Assembly (NCBI GenBank): GCA_902526085.1
Contig: CABZJN010000005.1
Span: 1 to 62,017, forward strand
Source of the DNA: an uncultured Pelagibacteraceae bacterium
GTDB lineage: Bacteria; Pseudomonadota; Alphaproteobacteria; Pelagibacterales; Pelagibacteraceae
DNA length: 62,017 bases
Direction: 5' to 3'
Each line of letters begins with the position of its first letter. Positions within the stretch are counted from its first letter, which is position 1. Shown one piece after another: positions 18,226 through 27,166 of this stretch. The notes under the pieces were generated by a model, which saw only the letters and a program-made list of their open reading frames with translations, searched no databases and was not told the DNA's origin. Both the position numbers and the translations under genes were made by a program.

Positions 18226-19092
18226 CTAGAAATTATTGAACTCTTTATATCTATTATATGTACACCAAGTTCTTTTTTTTTTAATTTTTTTTAGTTTTTT
18301 ATGAGAATATCTATCTCTCCATTCATAATTACTATCAGGAGAAATACCTCGACCAACTTCAGCAGCCATTGCACATTTTAAGTAAACAGGATTAAATGGT
18401 GTACTAGAAGTCGGGTCTAAAAAGACAGAGTCTTTAAAATCAGGACAGGTAGGATCTTTATGATTATACAATGATGAGCCTAAATTATACTTGTCTCCCC
18501 CGTCAGGCCCTCCAATTATTGTTCCAGACTTGTGTGATTTTTTAGCTCCTTTTGTGCATGGCCAAGCAAATCCATTTACATGCATTAATTCATGTAAGGT
18601 AATGAGAATTCTTTTATTTTTACTTGGGTTATGTTTACTTTTTAAAAAAATATATCCATGGTGTACACTTCCTTGTCCCCCATCTCTATGTCCTACATCA
18701 ACCCATGCAAAGTACAATTTATTAGGATTATTAAAACCTAATTTTGTTAAGTAAGCATCAGGGTAGTTCATCCCATAGTTTCCTTCATATTTTTTGTCAA
18801 ATCTAACAAAAGAAATATCCATTTTGCCATCTTCCCTTAAGTCATACCTAAACTTCTGATTACCCTTTGTCATTTCGAACATTTTTTCATTGGCCTCTAA
18901 TAATTCCTTCTCCATTTTTCCATTGATATCCCATTCTCTATCCTCGCTATCTTTGTTTAAGAGATAAATAAAATGAACTTGAGGTTCATTAGTAACATCT
19001 GGTTGATCTTCAAAATATCTTCCAGCTTTTTCATCTGATGCTAAAACGGCATTTGAAAATAGGGAAAAAACTATTATTAAAATTTTAATCAT
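18226..19092 (-). CDS. Secreted protein with HExxHxxG motif, tandem paralogue 1
   Basis: A 288-residue protein with a signal peptide ending near AVLAS. Its zinc-like site is TLHELMHVNGFAWPC, again with an aromatic residue where metzincins have the third His. Blocks shared with the downstream paralogue are GRYFEDQPDV, QVHFIY, DINGKMEK, NNPNKLYFAW and NHKDPTCPDFKDSV followed by PTSSTPFNP. The conserved His four residues before CPD could be the missing metal ligand. Cysteines suggest disulfides in the periplasm. It overlaps the upstream secreted-protein gene by 4 bases (ATGA). Function unknown. Confidence 0.75.
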   Translation of the reverse strand: MIKILIIVFSLFSNAVLASDEKAGRYFEDQPDVTNEPQVHFIYLLNKDSEDREWDINGKMEKELLEANEKMFEMTKGNQKFRYDLREDGKMDISFVRFDKKYEGNYGMNYPDAYLTKLGFNNPNKLYFAWVDVGHRDGGQGSVHHGYIFLKSKHNPSKNKRILITLHELMHVNGFAWPCTKGAKKSHKSGTIIGGPDGGDKYNLGSSLYNHKDPTCPDFKDSVFLDPTSSTPFNPVYLKCAMAAEVGRGISPDSNYEWRDRYSHKKLKKIKKKRTWCTYNRYKEFNNF

Positions 19093-19679
19093 TTAGATAT
19101 GTTTTTATCGTTTAAGTCTACCATCGCTTTTCCTGGAGAAAAAGTATAATCATTATCATCCATTAATTTACCGTTTTTCATATTATATAATTTCCAATTA
19201 AATTTTATGCTGCTATTTTGTTTTTTTCCTAATTTTAAAATTGTTAATTCAATTTTTCTAGGTTTTCCTCCAGAAGATCCTTCAAAAGACCTGGCTTCTC
19301 CTTCTTTCCAAACTCCTAAAGGAAATTTACATCCATTTTCAATTATTCTACCACCACGTCTACTATCCCAAATTCTTCCTATACATTGTCCATCGTTAGT
19401 TATAGTAAATAGCTGGGTTTTGAGACCACTTTGCCCTTTTCTTGTTCTTTTATAAACTTTTATTTTTTTTCCAGTTTCTGGATTATGCCAGTCTTCGGGA
19501 CCTATAATTTTCTTTTTTTTCTTTTCTCCAAACACCAAATTAGCTTTTGTAAATTTAATTTCTGTATCATTTCTAATTTTTCCACCTGTGAAAAGCTCTA
19601 AAGGTATAAATCTCTCAAAAGCTTGGGAGAATTGAGTTAATAAAACTAATATTAATAAACTATAAAAAAGCTTTTTCAT
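19089..19679 (-). CDS. Secreted protein of unknown function
   Basis: A 196-residue protein with a signal peptide (MKKLFYSLLILVLLTQFSQAF). The start is the ATG at 19679, which shares one base with the stop of the preceding carbonic anhydrase-like gene. The mature part is rich in Lys and beta-prone segments, with a Cys pair (GQCIGRIWD, NGCKFPLG) that could form a disulfide. I see no known domain. Being in one operon with the two HExxH proteins, it may act with them outside the inner membrane. Confidence 0.65.
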   Translation of the reverse strand: MKKLFYSLLILVLLTQFSQAFERFIPLELFTGGKIRNDTEIKFTKANLVFGEKKKKKIIGPEDWHNPETGKKIKVYKRTRKGQSGLKTQLFTITNDGQCIGRIWDSRRGGRIIENGCKFPLGVWKEGEARSFEGSSGGKPRKIELTILKLGKKQNSSIKFNWKLYNMKNGKLMDDNDYTFSPGKAMVDLNDKNISK

Positions 19680-20191
19680 TAAAATATAGACTGTGAATAT
19701 TTTTTCCAATTTTCTTGGTACCTAATTGCGTTTTGTTTTATTGCATTAATTTCGTCTTCAGTACACTGCCTTATTACTTTTCCAGGTGATCCCATTACTA
19801 AAGAATTGTCTGGAATTTCTTTATTTTCTGTAATTAATGATTTGGCTCCAATGATACAATTTTTTCCAATTTTTGCTTTGTTAAGAACTACAGCTCCGAT
19901 TCCAATTAAAGAATTATCGTCAATTGTGCAGCCATGAAGCATTACTAAATGACCTATTGTTACATTCTTTCCAATTATTAATGGATAGCCTGGGTCAGTA
20001 TGCAAAACACTTCCGTCTTGAACATTTGACCCTTCTCCTAAATAAATATTTTCTATATCACCTCTTAATGTTGCATTAAACCAGACACTAGAGTTTTTAT
20101 CTAATGTTACATCACCTATTATAACAGCGTTAGGAGCTACCCAATTTTCGCCAAGGTTTTTTGGTTTTTTATCTTTTAAATCGTAAAACAT
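19679..20191 (-). CDS. Gamma carbonic anhydrase-like hexapeptide protein
   Basis: A 170-residue left-handed beta-helix protein made of hexapeptide repeats (for example VIIGDVTLDKNSSVWFNATLRGD). It keeps three His residues in the right places, VLHTD, TIGHLVMLHG, matching the zinc ligands of gamma-class carbonic anhydrases, and ends with the typical GSPGKVIR and a C-terminal helix. It could interconvert CO2 and bicarbonate or act as an acyltransferase-like protein of the YrdA/PaaY group; activity in the family is often weak. It is the first gene of the leftward run with the secreted proteins. Confidence 0.85.
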   Translation of the reverse strand: MFYDLKDKKPKNLGENWVAPNAVIIGDVTLDKNSSVWFNATLRGDIENIYLGEGSNVQDGSVLHTDPGYPLIIGKNVTIGHLVMLHGCTIDDNSLIGIGAVVLNKAKIGKNCIIGAKSLITENKEIPDNSLVMGSPGKVIRQCTEDEINAIKQNAIRYQENWKKYSQSIF

Positions 20192-20211
20192 AAATTATAT
20201 AGTCTTTTAAC

Positions 20212-20763
20212 ATGGCATTAACTAAAACACCAATATGTGACTTCGGCAAAAAAGCTGATAACTTTGAACTCAAATCTATAGATAATAAAATAATTTCCTT
20301 GAATGATGCAAAGGGTGAAAATGGAACACTAATAATGTTTATCTGTAATCACTGTCCATATGTATTAGCTGTCATAAATAATGTTGTTGAAGATTGTCAA
20401 GAATTAGAAAATGATGGAATTAAATCTATAGCAATAATGTCAAATGATCCAAAAAGATATGAGGAAGATTCATTCGATAATATGGTTAAATTTTCAAAAA
20501 ATCATAACTTTCATTTTCCATACGTAATAGATGAAACTCAAGAAGTAGCAAAAACTTATGGTGCAGTCTGTACTCCTGATTTTTTTGGATACAATAAAGA
20601 TCTTGAGCTTCAATACAGAGGAAGGATAAGAGAATTAAAAAATTTAAAACCAACAGAAAATGGAGACAGTGAACTCAAAAAAGCTATGAAAATGATTGCA
20701 AAATCAAACAAAGGTCCAAATGAACAGTTTCCAAGTATGGGCTGCAGTATTAAGTGGTTTTAA
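20212..20763 (+). CDS. Thioredoxin-fold thiol oxidoreductase (AhpC/TSA-like)
   Basis: The 183-residue protein has a peroxiredoxin/thioredoxin-like core: ADNFELKSIDNKIISL, then TLIMFICNHCPYVLAV with a CNHC redox motif, followed by VAKTYGAVCTPDFFGYNKD, the cis-Pro side of the site. No signal peptide is seen, so it is probably cytoplasmic. It belongs to a widespread thioredoxin-family group whose substrate is not established. It starts 20 bases from the divergent carbonic anhydrase-like gene and is followed closely by a glycosyltransferase. Confidence 0.82.
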   Translation: MALTKTPICDFGKKADNFELKSIDNKIISLNDAKGENGTLIMFICNHCPYVLAVINNVVEDCQELENDGIKSIAIMSNDPKRYEEDSFDNMVKFSKNHNFHFPYVIDETQEVAKTYGAVCTPDFFGYNKDLELQYRGRIRELKNLKPTENGDSELKKAMKMIAKSNKGPNEQFPSMGCSIKWF

Positions 20764-20769
20764 TAAATA

Positions 20770-21852
20770 ATGTATTTATTAATTACTAGAACTTTTCCAC
20801 CAGAGTTGGGGGGTATGCAAAATCTCATGTGGGGATTGGCAAGATCTCTGGCAAAAATAAATCTAATAAAAGTTTTTGCAGATTACCATGAAAATCATGA
20901 AGAATTTGATAAATCTGTTTCATTTTCTATTGAAAGAGTTAGTGGAATGAAACTAATAAGAAAATATCGAAAATCTTATTTGATAAATGATTATCTTGAA
21001 AATAATAAAAATGTAGAATGTTTGATTGCTGATCATTGGAAAAGTTTAGAATATATTAAAACAAATAAAAAAAAAATCTGTCTAATTCATTCAAAAGAAA
21101 TAAATCACCCTAAAGGCTCTGGATTAAATAAGAAAGTTTTATCAGTTTTAAATAATGTAGATCATGTTGTTGCTAATTCAAATTTTACAAAAAATTTGGC
21201 TGTTGATCTAGGAGTAGATGAAAAAAAAATAGTTGTTATAAATCCTGGAATTGATCCAGTAGTTGAAGTTCCAAAAAAATATTTAGATGAAGCTGAGGAA
21301 ATATTAAAAGGTAAGAAAAATAGACTAATTACCGTGTCAAGATTTGATAAAAGAAAAAATCATGAAAAAGTAATTATGGCTATTAGAAACCTTAAAGAAA
21401 TTTATCCAGATATAATTTATACATGTGTAGGATATGGAGATGAGGAAGAAAAATTAAAAAAATTAGTTATAGAACTTAACCTTAATGATCAAGTAACTTT
21501 TCTTAAAGATATACCATTAGATTTAAAGAATGCTCTTGTAGCTAAATCAAATATTTTTGTAATGCCATCGATAATTCACAAAAAATCTGTAGAAGGTTTT
21601 GGTATAGCTTATGTTGAAGCTGCCCAATATGGTATACCATCTATAGGGGGTAAAGATGGAGGAGCTTCGGATGCAATAATTCATGAAAAAACTGGTTTAA
21701 TATGCGATGGTAACAAACTAGAAGACATTTACTCAAGTATAGACTCTCTTTTTAAAGAAAATAAATATGTAGAATTCGGCAGAGAAGCAAAAAATAATTC
21801 TGTAAACTTTCTTTGGGATAAGGCAATTGAAAAATATAAAAGAATCCTATAA
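20770..21852 (+). CDS. Glycosyltransferase, GT4 family
   Basis: A 360-residue GT-B fold enzyme. The N-terminal RTFPPELGGMQNLMWGLA acceptor domain is followed by VVANSNFTKN at the domain linker and NPGIDP. The donor domain has SRFDKRKNHEKVI, the GYGDEEEKLK loop and the E-x7-E motif in EGFGIAYVEAAQYGIP, with GGASDAI. It transfers a sugar from a nucleotide donor in envelope polysaccharide or lipid synthesis. Sugar and acceptor are unknown. It sits alone from other glycan genes except the GT9 gene 6 kb away. Confidence 0.87.
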   Translation: MYLLITRTFPPELGGMQNLMWGLARSLAKINLIKVFADYHENHEEFDKSVSFSIERVSGMKLIRKYRKSYLINDYLENNKNVECLIADHWKSLEYIKTNKKKICLIHSKEINHPKGSGLNKKVLSVLNNVDHVVANSNFTKNLAVDLGVDEKKIVVINPGIDPVVEVPKKYLDEAEEILKGKKNRLITVSRFDKRKNHEKVIMAIRNLKEIYPDIIYTCVGYGDEEEKLKKLVIELNLNDQVTFLKDIPLDLKNALVAKSNIFVMPSIIHKKSVEGFGIAYVEAAQYGIPSIGGKDGGASDAIIHEKTGLICDGNKLEDIYSSIDSLFKENKYVEFGREAKNNSVNFLWDKAIEKYKRIL

Positions 21853-21861
21853 AATTTATTT

Positions 21862-22284
21862 GTGATTGATAAATTTAATAATGTTTGGTATTTACTTATA
21901 TTTCTAGTCCATTTTATTGGTATTGGAGCTTACGCTTATCAAACAATTTTTCAAACAAGAAAATTTTGCACAAAGTTTGAAATTGATGATTCAGCATTTA
22001 CAATTGTTAGATTTGTTGGAGCAATGTTTTTAGGTCAATTAATTATGGCTCTTTATATATTATTTTTAAGAAGGAATGGTGTTGTTGCAGCTGGGTCCTT
22101 TTTTAATTTAGTTTTTCTAACAAATCTGTGTATTTATCTTGTAAATTCATATTCAATATTAATTGATAAAACTGGCATAAAATCACCCGAGAGAGCCAGA
22201 GAGGGTATCATAGCTCCATTGTTTTTTTCAGCAACTAGTGCAATTTTATGTTATGGGCTTGCTGATAAGATTTACGGATATTAA
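21862..22284 (+). CDS. Four-helix membrane protein of unknown function
   Basis: A 140-residue protein starting with GTG at 21862, 9 bases after the glycosyltransferase stop. Four hydrophobic segments are visible near residues 8-25, 46-65, 72-95 and 116-135, with polar loops containing QTRKFCTKFEID and KSPERAREG. I do not recognise the family. It ends 6 bases from the convergent tctA. It may be co-transcribed with the glycosyltransferase. Confidence 0.6.
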   Translation: MIDKFNNVWYLLIFLVHFIGIGAYAYQTIFQTRKFCTKFEIDDSAFTIVRFVGAMFLGQLIMALYILFLRRNGVVAAGSFFNLVFLTNLCIYLVNSYSILIDKTGIKSPERAREGIIAPLFFSATSAILCYGLADKIYGY

Positions 22285-22290
22285 TCAAAT

Positions 22291-23784
22291 TTATTTTTTT
22301 AAACTTTTAAATAATTGCCAGCATACAATACTCAATGTAAGTAATAATATTATAAGTGTTAAAGGTCTACCCCATAAAAATTCCCATGATCCGTTGCTTA
22401 ACAATAAAGATCTTCTTAAATTCTCCTCCATTAAACCTCCAAGTACAAATGCGAGTATTAATGGTGGCATTGGGAAATCATAAAGCCGCATAAAAGTTGC
22501 AACAACTGCAATTCCAATCATTAAATAAATATCAAAATTATTAAATGACATTACGTAAATTCCTGTAATTGAAAAAAATAATATTAAAGGAATTAAGTAA
22601 TTTTTTGGAACTGCTAAAATTCTTGCTATATATGGAATAAGAGGAAGATTTAATATTAATAATATAACCATACCTATATACATTGACATTATTATTGACC
22701 AAAATATCTCTGGATTTGTCATATATAATCTTGGACCTGGCTGAACTCCAAAACCTAATAGTGCGCCCAACATGACTGCAGTAGTACCACTTCCAGGTAT
22801 ACCTAACGTTAACATGGGAACAAATGAGCCTGAGCACGCTGCATTATTTGCAGTTTCGGGAGCTGACAAACCATTTACACTTCCTTTACCAAATTTTTCT
22901 TTTTCTTCATCGTTAACGACATTTCTTTCCATTCCATATGCTAAGAAAGATGCAATTGTTGCACCAGCGCCTGGTAATACACCAATTAAAAAACCTATTA
23001 TTGATGATCTAGGAATTGTTTTATACATTTTTAATCTTTCTTCTTTGTTAATTTTAATCGAACCAAGTGCTGTTAATGAAACTTGTTTAGCTGCGCTAGT
23101 CGGATCATTTCTTTTTAATATGATTGTAAGTGCTTCACTCATTGCAAATGTTGCCATAACAACAAGAACAAAGCTAATTCCATCTGTTAAATTCATGTTA
23201 TTGAATGTAAATCTGGTAATATCTGATAAGCTGTCTTGACCAACAGATGCTAGCATTAAACCAAGCACTACCATCATCATAGCCTTTAAAAACTGACCCT
23301 TGGAAGAAAACGCAGCTATAGCAGTCAGACCTAAAATCATTAACGCGAAATAATCAGGAGATCTAAATGATAAACTTACTTTGGATAAACTTGGAGCCAT
23401 AAATAATAAATAAATTGCTGACAACGTACCACCAGCAAATGAACTCCAGGCGGCTATGGCTAAAGCTTTCCCTGCCTTTCCTTGTTGAGCCATTGGGTAA
23501 CCATCAAATGATGTTGCTACAGTTCCTGGAACACCAGGTGCGTTTAACAGTATTGATGATGTAGAACCTCCAAATACTGCACCATAGTAAACGCCTGCCA
23601 TTAAAATTAAACCAGTTGCTGGATCAAAACCATAAGTAATTGGTATCATTAAAGCTATAGCTGTCATTGGACCAAGTCCTGGTAACATTCCAATAATTGT
23701 TCCAAAAAAACAACCAACCATTACCATTAAAATATTTTGAAGAGTAAGAGCTGTTGTTAAACCAATTAGAATTCCCTCTATCAT
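22291..23784 (-). CDS. tctA: Tripartite tricarboxylate transporter, large permease TctA
   Basis: A 497-residue polytopic protein with the TctA signature GLTTALTLQNILMVMVGC, GMLPGLGPMTAIALMIPITYG and APGVPGTVATSFDGYPMAQQG, then GVLPGAGATIASFLAYG in the second half. It forms the membrane channel of a TTT system driven by ion gradients. The ATG overlaps the tctB stop by 4 bases. Order is tctC, tctB, tctA, all leftward. Substrates in the family include citrate and other carboxylates; this one cannot be assigned. Confidence 0.94.
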   Translation of the reverse strand: MIEGILIGLTTALTLQNILMVMVGCFFGTIIGMLPGLGPMTAIALMIPITYGFDPATGLILMAGVYYGAVFGGSTSSILLNAPGVPGTVATSFDGYPMAQQGKAGKALAIAAWSSFAGGTLSAIYLLFMAPSLSKVSLSFRSPDYFALMILGLTAIAAFSSKGQFLKAMMMVVLGLMLASVGQDSLSDITRFTFNNMNLTDGISFVLVVMATFAMSEALTIILKRNDPTSAAKQVSLTALGSIKINKEERLKMYKTIPRSSIIGFLIGVLPGAGATIASFLAYGMERNVVNDEEKEKFGKGSVNGLSAPETANNAACSGSFVPMLTLGIPGSGTTAVMLGALLGFGVQPGPRLYMTNPEIFWSIIMSMYIGMVILLILNLPLIPYIARILAVPKNYLIPLILFFSITGIYVMSFNNFDIYLMIGIAVVATFMRLYDFPMPPLILAFVLGGLMEENLRRSLLLSNGSWEFLWGRPLTLIILLLTLSIVCWQLFKSLKK

Positions 23785-24251
23785 CCCATTACTCCAATTG
23801 ATTGTAAGAATGGATCTCTTAAATAAATATCAAGAACGCCATGAAGCAAATACATAAAGGCTGCTACAAAAGGAAAGGACAATAAAAACATTAAGACCCA
23901 TCTTCTCTCTCCCAAAAAATAATATGAAGAGAACAAAAATAATGATGTAGTTAAAAAATAACCAACTTTTAAAATTGTAGCACCATAAATTATTGCAATA
24001 ACAATAAGTATTAGTGTTTTTTTATATTCTAAAGTTTTATGGTTAACTTTTATTGTATTAGGATCAGGTAAAATTAGTTTTAAACCTGAAAAAAAAAGGC
24101 CTGCATAACCTAAATAAATTGGGAATGTTCTTGCATTAAACGGTGCATTTTCATCGAATGCAAAAACTTGAATTTGATAAGCTGTATATAAATAAAATGC
24201 AGAAAATATAAAAAAGAGCAGTGATATAACTTTTGTAGTATTTATATTCAC
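23781..24251 (-). CDS. tctB: Tripartite tricarboxylate transporter, small permease TctB
   Basis: A 156-residue protein with four hydrophobic segments, start GTG at 24251. The N-terminal helix ISLLFFIFSAFYLYTAY, then ARTFPIYLGYAGLFFSG, and the later GYFLTTSLFLFSSYYFLGERRW match the TctB family pattern. It lies between tctC and tctA, 27 bases after tctC and overlapping tctA by four. It pairs with TctA in the inner membrane. Confidence 0.9.
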   Translation of the reverse strand: MNINTTKVISLLFFIFSAFYLYTAYQIQVFAFDENAPFNARTFPIYLGYAGLFFSGLKLILPDPNTIKVNHKTLEYKKTLILIVIAIIYGATILKVGYFLTTSLFLFSSYYFLGERRWVLMFLLSFPFVAAFMYLLHGVLDIYLRDPFLQSIGVMG

Positions 24252-24265
24252 TGCTCTAATATTTA

Positions 24266-24282
24266 ATAATCGTTAAGATTAT
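24266..24282 (-). repeat. Weak hairpin at the tctC stop
   Basis: ATAATC and GATTAT form a 6-base inverted repeat around the loop GTTAA, overlapping the tctC stop codon. It is AT-rich and short, so it may be a chance feature. It is listed because the other binding-protein genes in this window have much stronger hairpins at the same place. Confidence 0.3.
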
Positions 24283-25259
24283 ATAACTCCTAATTTCTTC
24301 ATAAGAGCTGTCATTTCCTCAGTTTGTTTTTCTAAGAAGGATACAAACTTACCTTCTGGATTGTAAATATTAACCCATGCATTTCTTGCTCTAACAGTTT
24401 CCCATTCTGAAGTCTTTTGTACATCGCCTAACATTTTAGCAATTTTTGATTTATCTGCACTACTCATTCCTGGAGGTCCAAAGAAACCTCTCCAGTTAAC
24501 AAATTGCACATCATAACCTTGTTCTTTAAGAGTTGGTGCATCTGGAGCATCAGAAACTCTTGAAGGAGCTGTTATACCAATAATTCTTACTTGGTCTCTT
24601 GCACCCATAAGCTCACCTAAACCTGTAGAGATAATTTGTGTTTCCCCAGATAACAGTCCAGCTAATGCTTTTCCACCTGCATCATAAGGAATATAAGCAA
24701 CATCATTAGGATTAGCACCAGCAGCTTGGAATGCTAAAGCACCAATTAAATGGTCCATACTTCCTCTCACTGATCCACCTGCCATTTTAATAGAACTTGC
24801 ATCTTTTTTGTATGCATCAACAACATCTTTAAAATTTTTATAAGGTGAATTTTTAGCAACTGCTATTGCACCGTAATCTCCAATAACACCAGCTATTGGC
24901 ACAACATCTTTATAAGATAAAGTTCCACTTCCACTTACATAACCTTTGTGTCTTGTAATTGATCTTAATACTAATGGTGTTGATTGAACTAAGACTGTAT
25001 TTGCAGGCTTATTATTAATCATATAAGCTAATGCTTTTCCACCACCACCACCTGACATATTTTCAAATGATGCACTTTTTAACATACCGGCTTTTGTTAA
25101 AGCTTCTCCAGTGCCTCTAGCAGTTCCATCCCAACCACCACCAGCACCACCGCCAATTACAAAGTGCAATTTATCAATTGCTATTGAACTAGTTGTTGTT
25201 GCTGAAAGTATAAGAGTTGCTGAGAATAAAACTGAAATTATTGATTTAATTAGTTTCAT
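24279..25259 (-). CDS. tctC: Tripartite tricarboxylate transporter substrate-binding protein TctC
   Basis: A 326-residue periplasmic protein with a signal peptide ending near SIAID. TctC features include the N-terminal GGGAGGGWDGTARG loop that binds one end of the ligand and the middle GGSVRGSMDHL and YIPYDAGGKALAGLLSGE segments. It captures a carboxylate and hands it to TctBA. The gene is preceded by an 88-base divergent region shared with an AbrB-family gene. The Gly-rich loop is longer than in many homologues, which may affect specificity. Confidence 0.93.
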   Translation of the reverse strand: MKLIKSIISVLFSATLILSATTTSSIAIDKLHFVIGGGAGGGWDGTARGTGEALTKAGMLKSASFENMSGGGGGKALAYMINNKPANTVLVQSTPLVLRSITRHKGYVSGSGTLSYKDVVPIAGVIGDYGAIAVAKNSPYKNFKDVVDAYKKDASSIKMAGGSVRGSMDHLIGALAFQAAGANPNDVAYIPYDAGGKALAGLLSGETQIISTGLGELMGARDQVRIIGITAPSRVSDAPDAPTLKEQGYDVQFVNWRGFFGPPGMSSADKSKIAKMLGDVQKTSEWETVRARNAWVNIYNPEGKFVSFLEKQTEEMTALMKKLGVI

Positions 25260-25347
25260 TATTTTTTCTCCTATTATAATTATAATTAGTTATTAAACAT
25301 AAATTAAAATTCAGTGTCAATGAGGATTTATTATTTAAATATTAAAC

Positions 25348-26430
25348 GTGATTCCATTTAAAAAATTATTAAATGAGCTTAACATTAGTTATAAGGCTTT
25401 AATCATAGGGGTAATAGGAGGTTATATTGGAACTCTAATTGGTCTTCCTTTGCCTTGGTTGCTAGGTGCTTTAGGTTTAAATCTATGTATTGCATTTACT
25501 AATTTTAAAATTGAATTCTCAACAAAATTACTTAATCCAGTTTTTCTGATGGTTGGTATTATTTTAGGTGGAACGTTGAATGTATCTTTATTATATAAAA
25601 TTCATTTATGGATATTCTCATCTATGGCTATGGTTGTTTGTACTGTAGTCAGCACTATTTTAGCAGGATATTATTTTATTAAAGTTTGTAAATTTGATAA
25701 GTTTATTGCAACACTTGCCGCACTACCTGGGGCATTTGTCCCAATAGCTGCGGCACTTTTAGAATATGGAAAAAAAGAAAATCATAAACAAGTTTTAATT
25801 CCTCAGGCTACAAGAGTTATATTTATTGTAAGTTTTGTACCTATATTATTTATAAGTAAGTTAGGATTTTCTGAAATTGCAGGATATAATTATGAAAATA
25901 TTTACGATCTAAGATATTTTTTAGAAATTATTTTTTTAATAGTCATTTGTTATTTATTTTCAAAATTGCTCAAAAAATTTAATATCCCTTCACCTATACT
26001 TGTTGGTGCAATGGCCTTATCTGGCTTGTTTTATACTTTTGAGATTGTTAACTCTAGATTCCCAGATACTGTAATAAATATAGCTTTCATTTTTTTGGGT
26101 ACTGCTCTTGGAAGTAGATTAAATGGATTAAAACTTAAAGAATTATTTTTTTATATTTTTCATGGAATAATTGTTTGTTCTATTTTAGTTGTTGTTGCGA
26201 TGATTACAGCCTACTTTCTTCAGTATTTAGGATTTGATTTTATTCCAACTTTTTTAAGTTTTGCTCCAGGAGGAATTCATGAAATGGTTGTGATTAGCGT
26301 TGCCTATAATATTGATCCTATTTTTGTAAGTTATCATCATTTTTTAAGAATATTAATAATTGTAACTTTTTTACCATTTTTGCTTAAAAAATTTGGAAAC
26401 AACTCTATTAAAAATACAAAGTTAAAATAA
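25348..26430 (+). CDS. AbrB-family membrane protein (COG3180-like)
   Basis: A 360-residue protein with two similar halves of hydrophobic helices: GGYIGTLIGLPLPWLLGALG near the N-terminus and PSPILVGAMALSG in the second half, and APGGIHEMVVIS near the end. This is the duplicated-domain membrane family sometimes annotated as AbrB or putative ammonia monooxygenase; its true role is uncertain and no oxygenase function should be inferred. Start GTG at 25348. It is divergent from tctC, and its end overlaps the convergent TSUP gene by 23 bases. Confidence 0.75.
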   Translation: MIPFKKLLNELNISYKALIIGVIGGYIGTLIGLPLPWLLGALGLNLCIAFTNFKIEFSTKLLNPVFLMVGIILGGTLNVSLLYKIHLWIFSSMAMVVCTVVSTILAGYYFIKVCKFDKFIATLAALPGAFVPIAAALLEYGKKENHKQVLIPQATRVIFIVSFVPILFISKLGFSEIAGYNYENIYDLRYFLEIIFLIVICYLFSKLLKKFNIPSPILVGAMALSGLFYTFEIVNSRFPDTVINIAFIFLGTALGSRLNGLKLKELFFYIFHGIIVCSILVVVAMITAYFLQYLGFDFIPTFLSFAPGGIHEMVVISVAYNIDPIFVSYHHFLRILIIVTFLPFLLKKFGNNSIKNTKLK

Positions 26431-27166
26431 AATCAAATATTAACTTTGTACTACTGACAAGAATTAAACCATAGATAATGTTATAAAACAAATTTTCCTC
26501 TATAATTTTAAGCAATTGATAACCAATAAATATTCCAATTAAAGCTAATGGAAAAAGAGATACTGATTGAAACAATGTATCCAGATTCATCATTGATAGA
26601 TAAATATACAAAGGTAGCTTTATTAAGTTCACACAACAAAAAAAGATAATTCTAGTTCCTACATAAATTTCTTTTTTCAATCTTAATGGAAGTAAATAAA
26701 GACTTGTAGGTGTTCCACCAGCATGAACACAAAAACTCGAAAAACCTGCAATTGACGAACAAATTGCACCTTTCAAAAAGTTCTGCTTGACAGGAACTGT
26801 CTTTTCTTTTTTAAACAAAAAATAATGCCCAGCAAATAAAAATCCCATTATTCCAACTATTAATTTAAGAAAATCCTCTGAAAAATGATTGAATGTAAAG
26901 GAACCAATTAAGATTCCTATTCCTGCAAAAGGGACAATTAATTTGAGTATTCTAAAATTAAACTCTCTTCTAAATCTGTAAACTGCAATCATGTCTGAAA
27001 AAATTAAAATAGGTAGAATAATTGCTAAAGCTTGCTGTAATGACATTACGACTGTCATCAATGGGACTGATATTAATGATATTGAACCTCCTAAACCAGA
27101 TTTTGCAATACCGTACAAAATTATTGCAGGAACAACACTTATAAAAAAAAGGAAATTTATTTCCAT
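26408..27166 (-). CDS. TSUP (TauE/SafE) family membrane transporter
   Basis: A 252-residue protein with about eight hydrophobic segments and the TSUP repeat motif in variant form, AKSGLGGSISLISVPL at the start and GFSSFCVHAGGTPTSLYLLP in the second half. The His in CVHAGGTP is common in one TSUP branch. Substrate unknown. Its ATG shares one base with the stop of the upstream GT9 gene, so they are co-transcribed, though no functional link is evident. Confidence 0.8.
   Translation of the reverse strand: MEINFLFFISVVPAIILYGIAKSGLGGSISLISVPLMTVVMSLQQALAIILPILIFSDMIAVYRFRREFNFRILKLIVPFAGIGILIGSFTFNHFSEDFLKLIVGIMGFLFAGHYFLFKKEKTVPVKQNFLKGAICSSIAGFSSFCVHAGGTPTSLYLLPLRLKKEIYVGTRIIFFCCVNLIKLPLYIYLSMMNLDTLFQSVSLFPLALIGIFIGYQLLKIIEENLFYNIIYGLILVSSTKLIFDFILTLYF

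Noticed and set aside
22541-22837. 98-codon frame inside tctA on the same strand
   Set aside because: It is rich in Tyr, Asn and Ser from a shifted reading of tctA and has no plausible protein character.
25260-25347. Palindromic ATTATAATTATAAT upstream of tctC as an operator
   Set aside because: Short alternating A/T dyads are expected by chance at this base composition and there is no longer symmetry around it.
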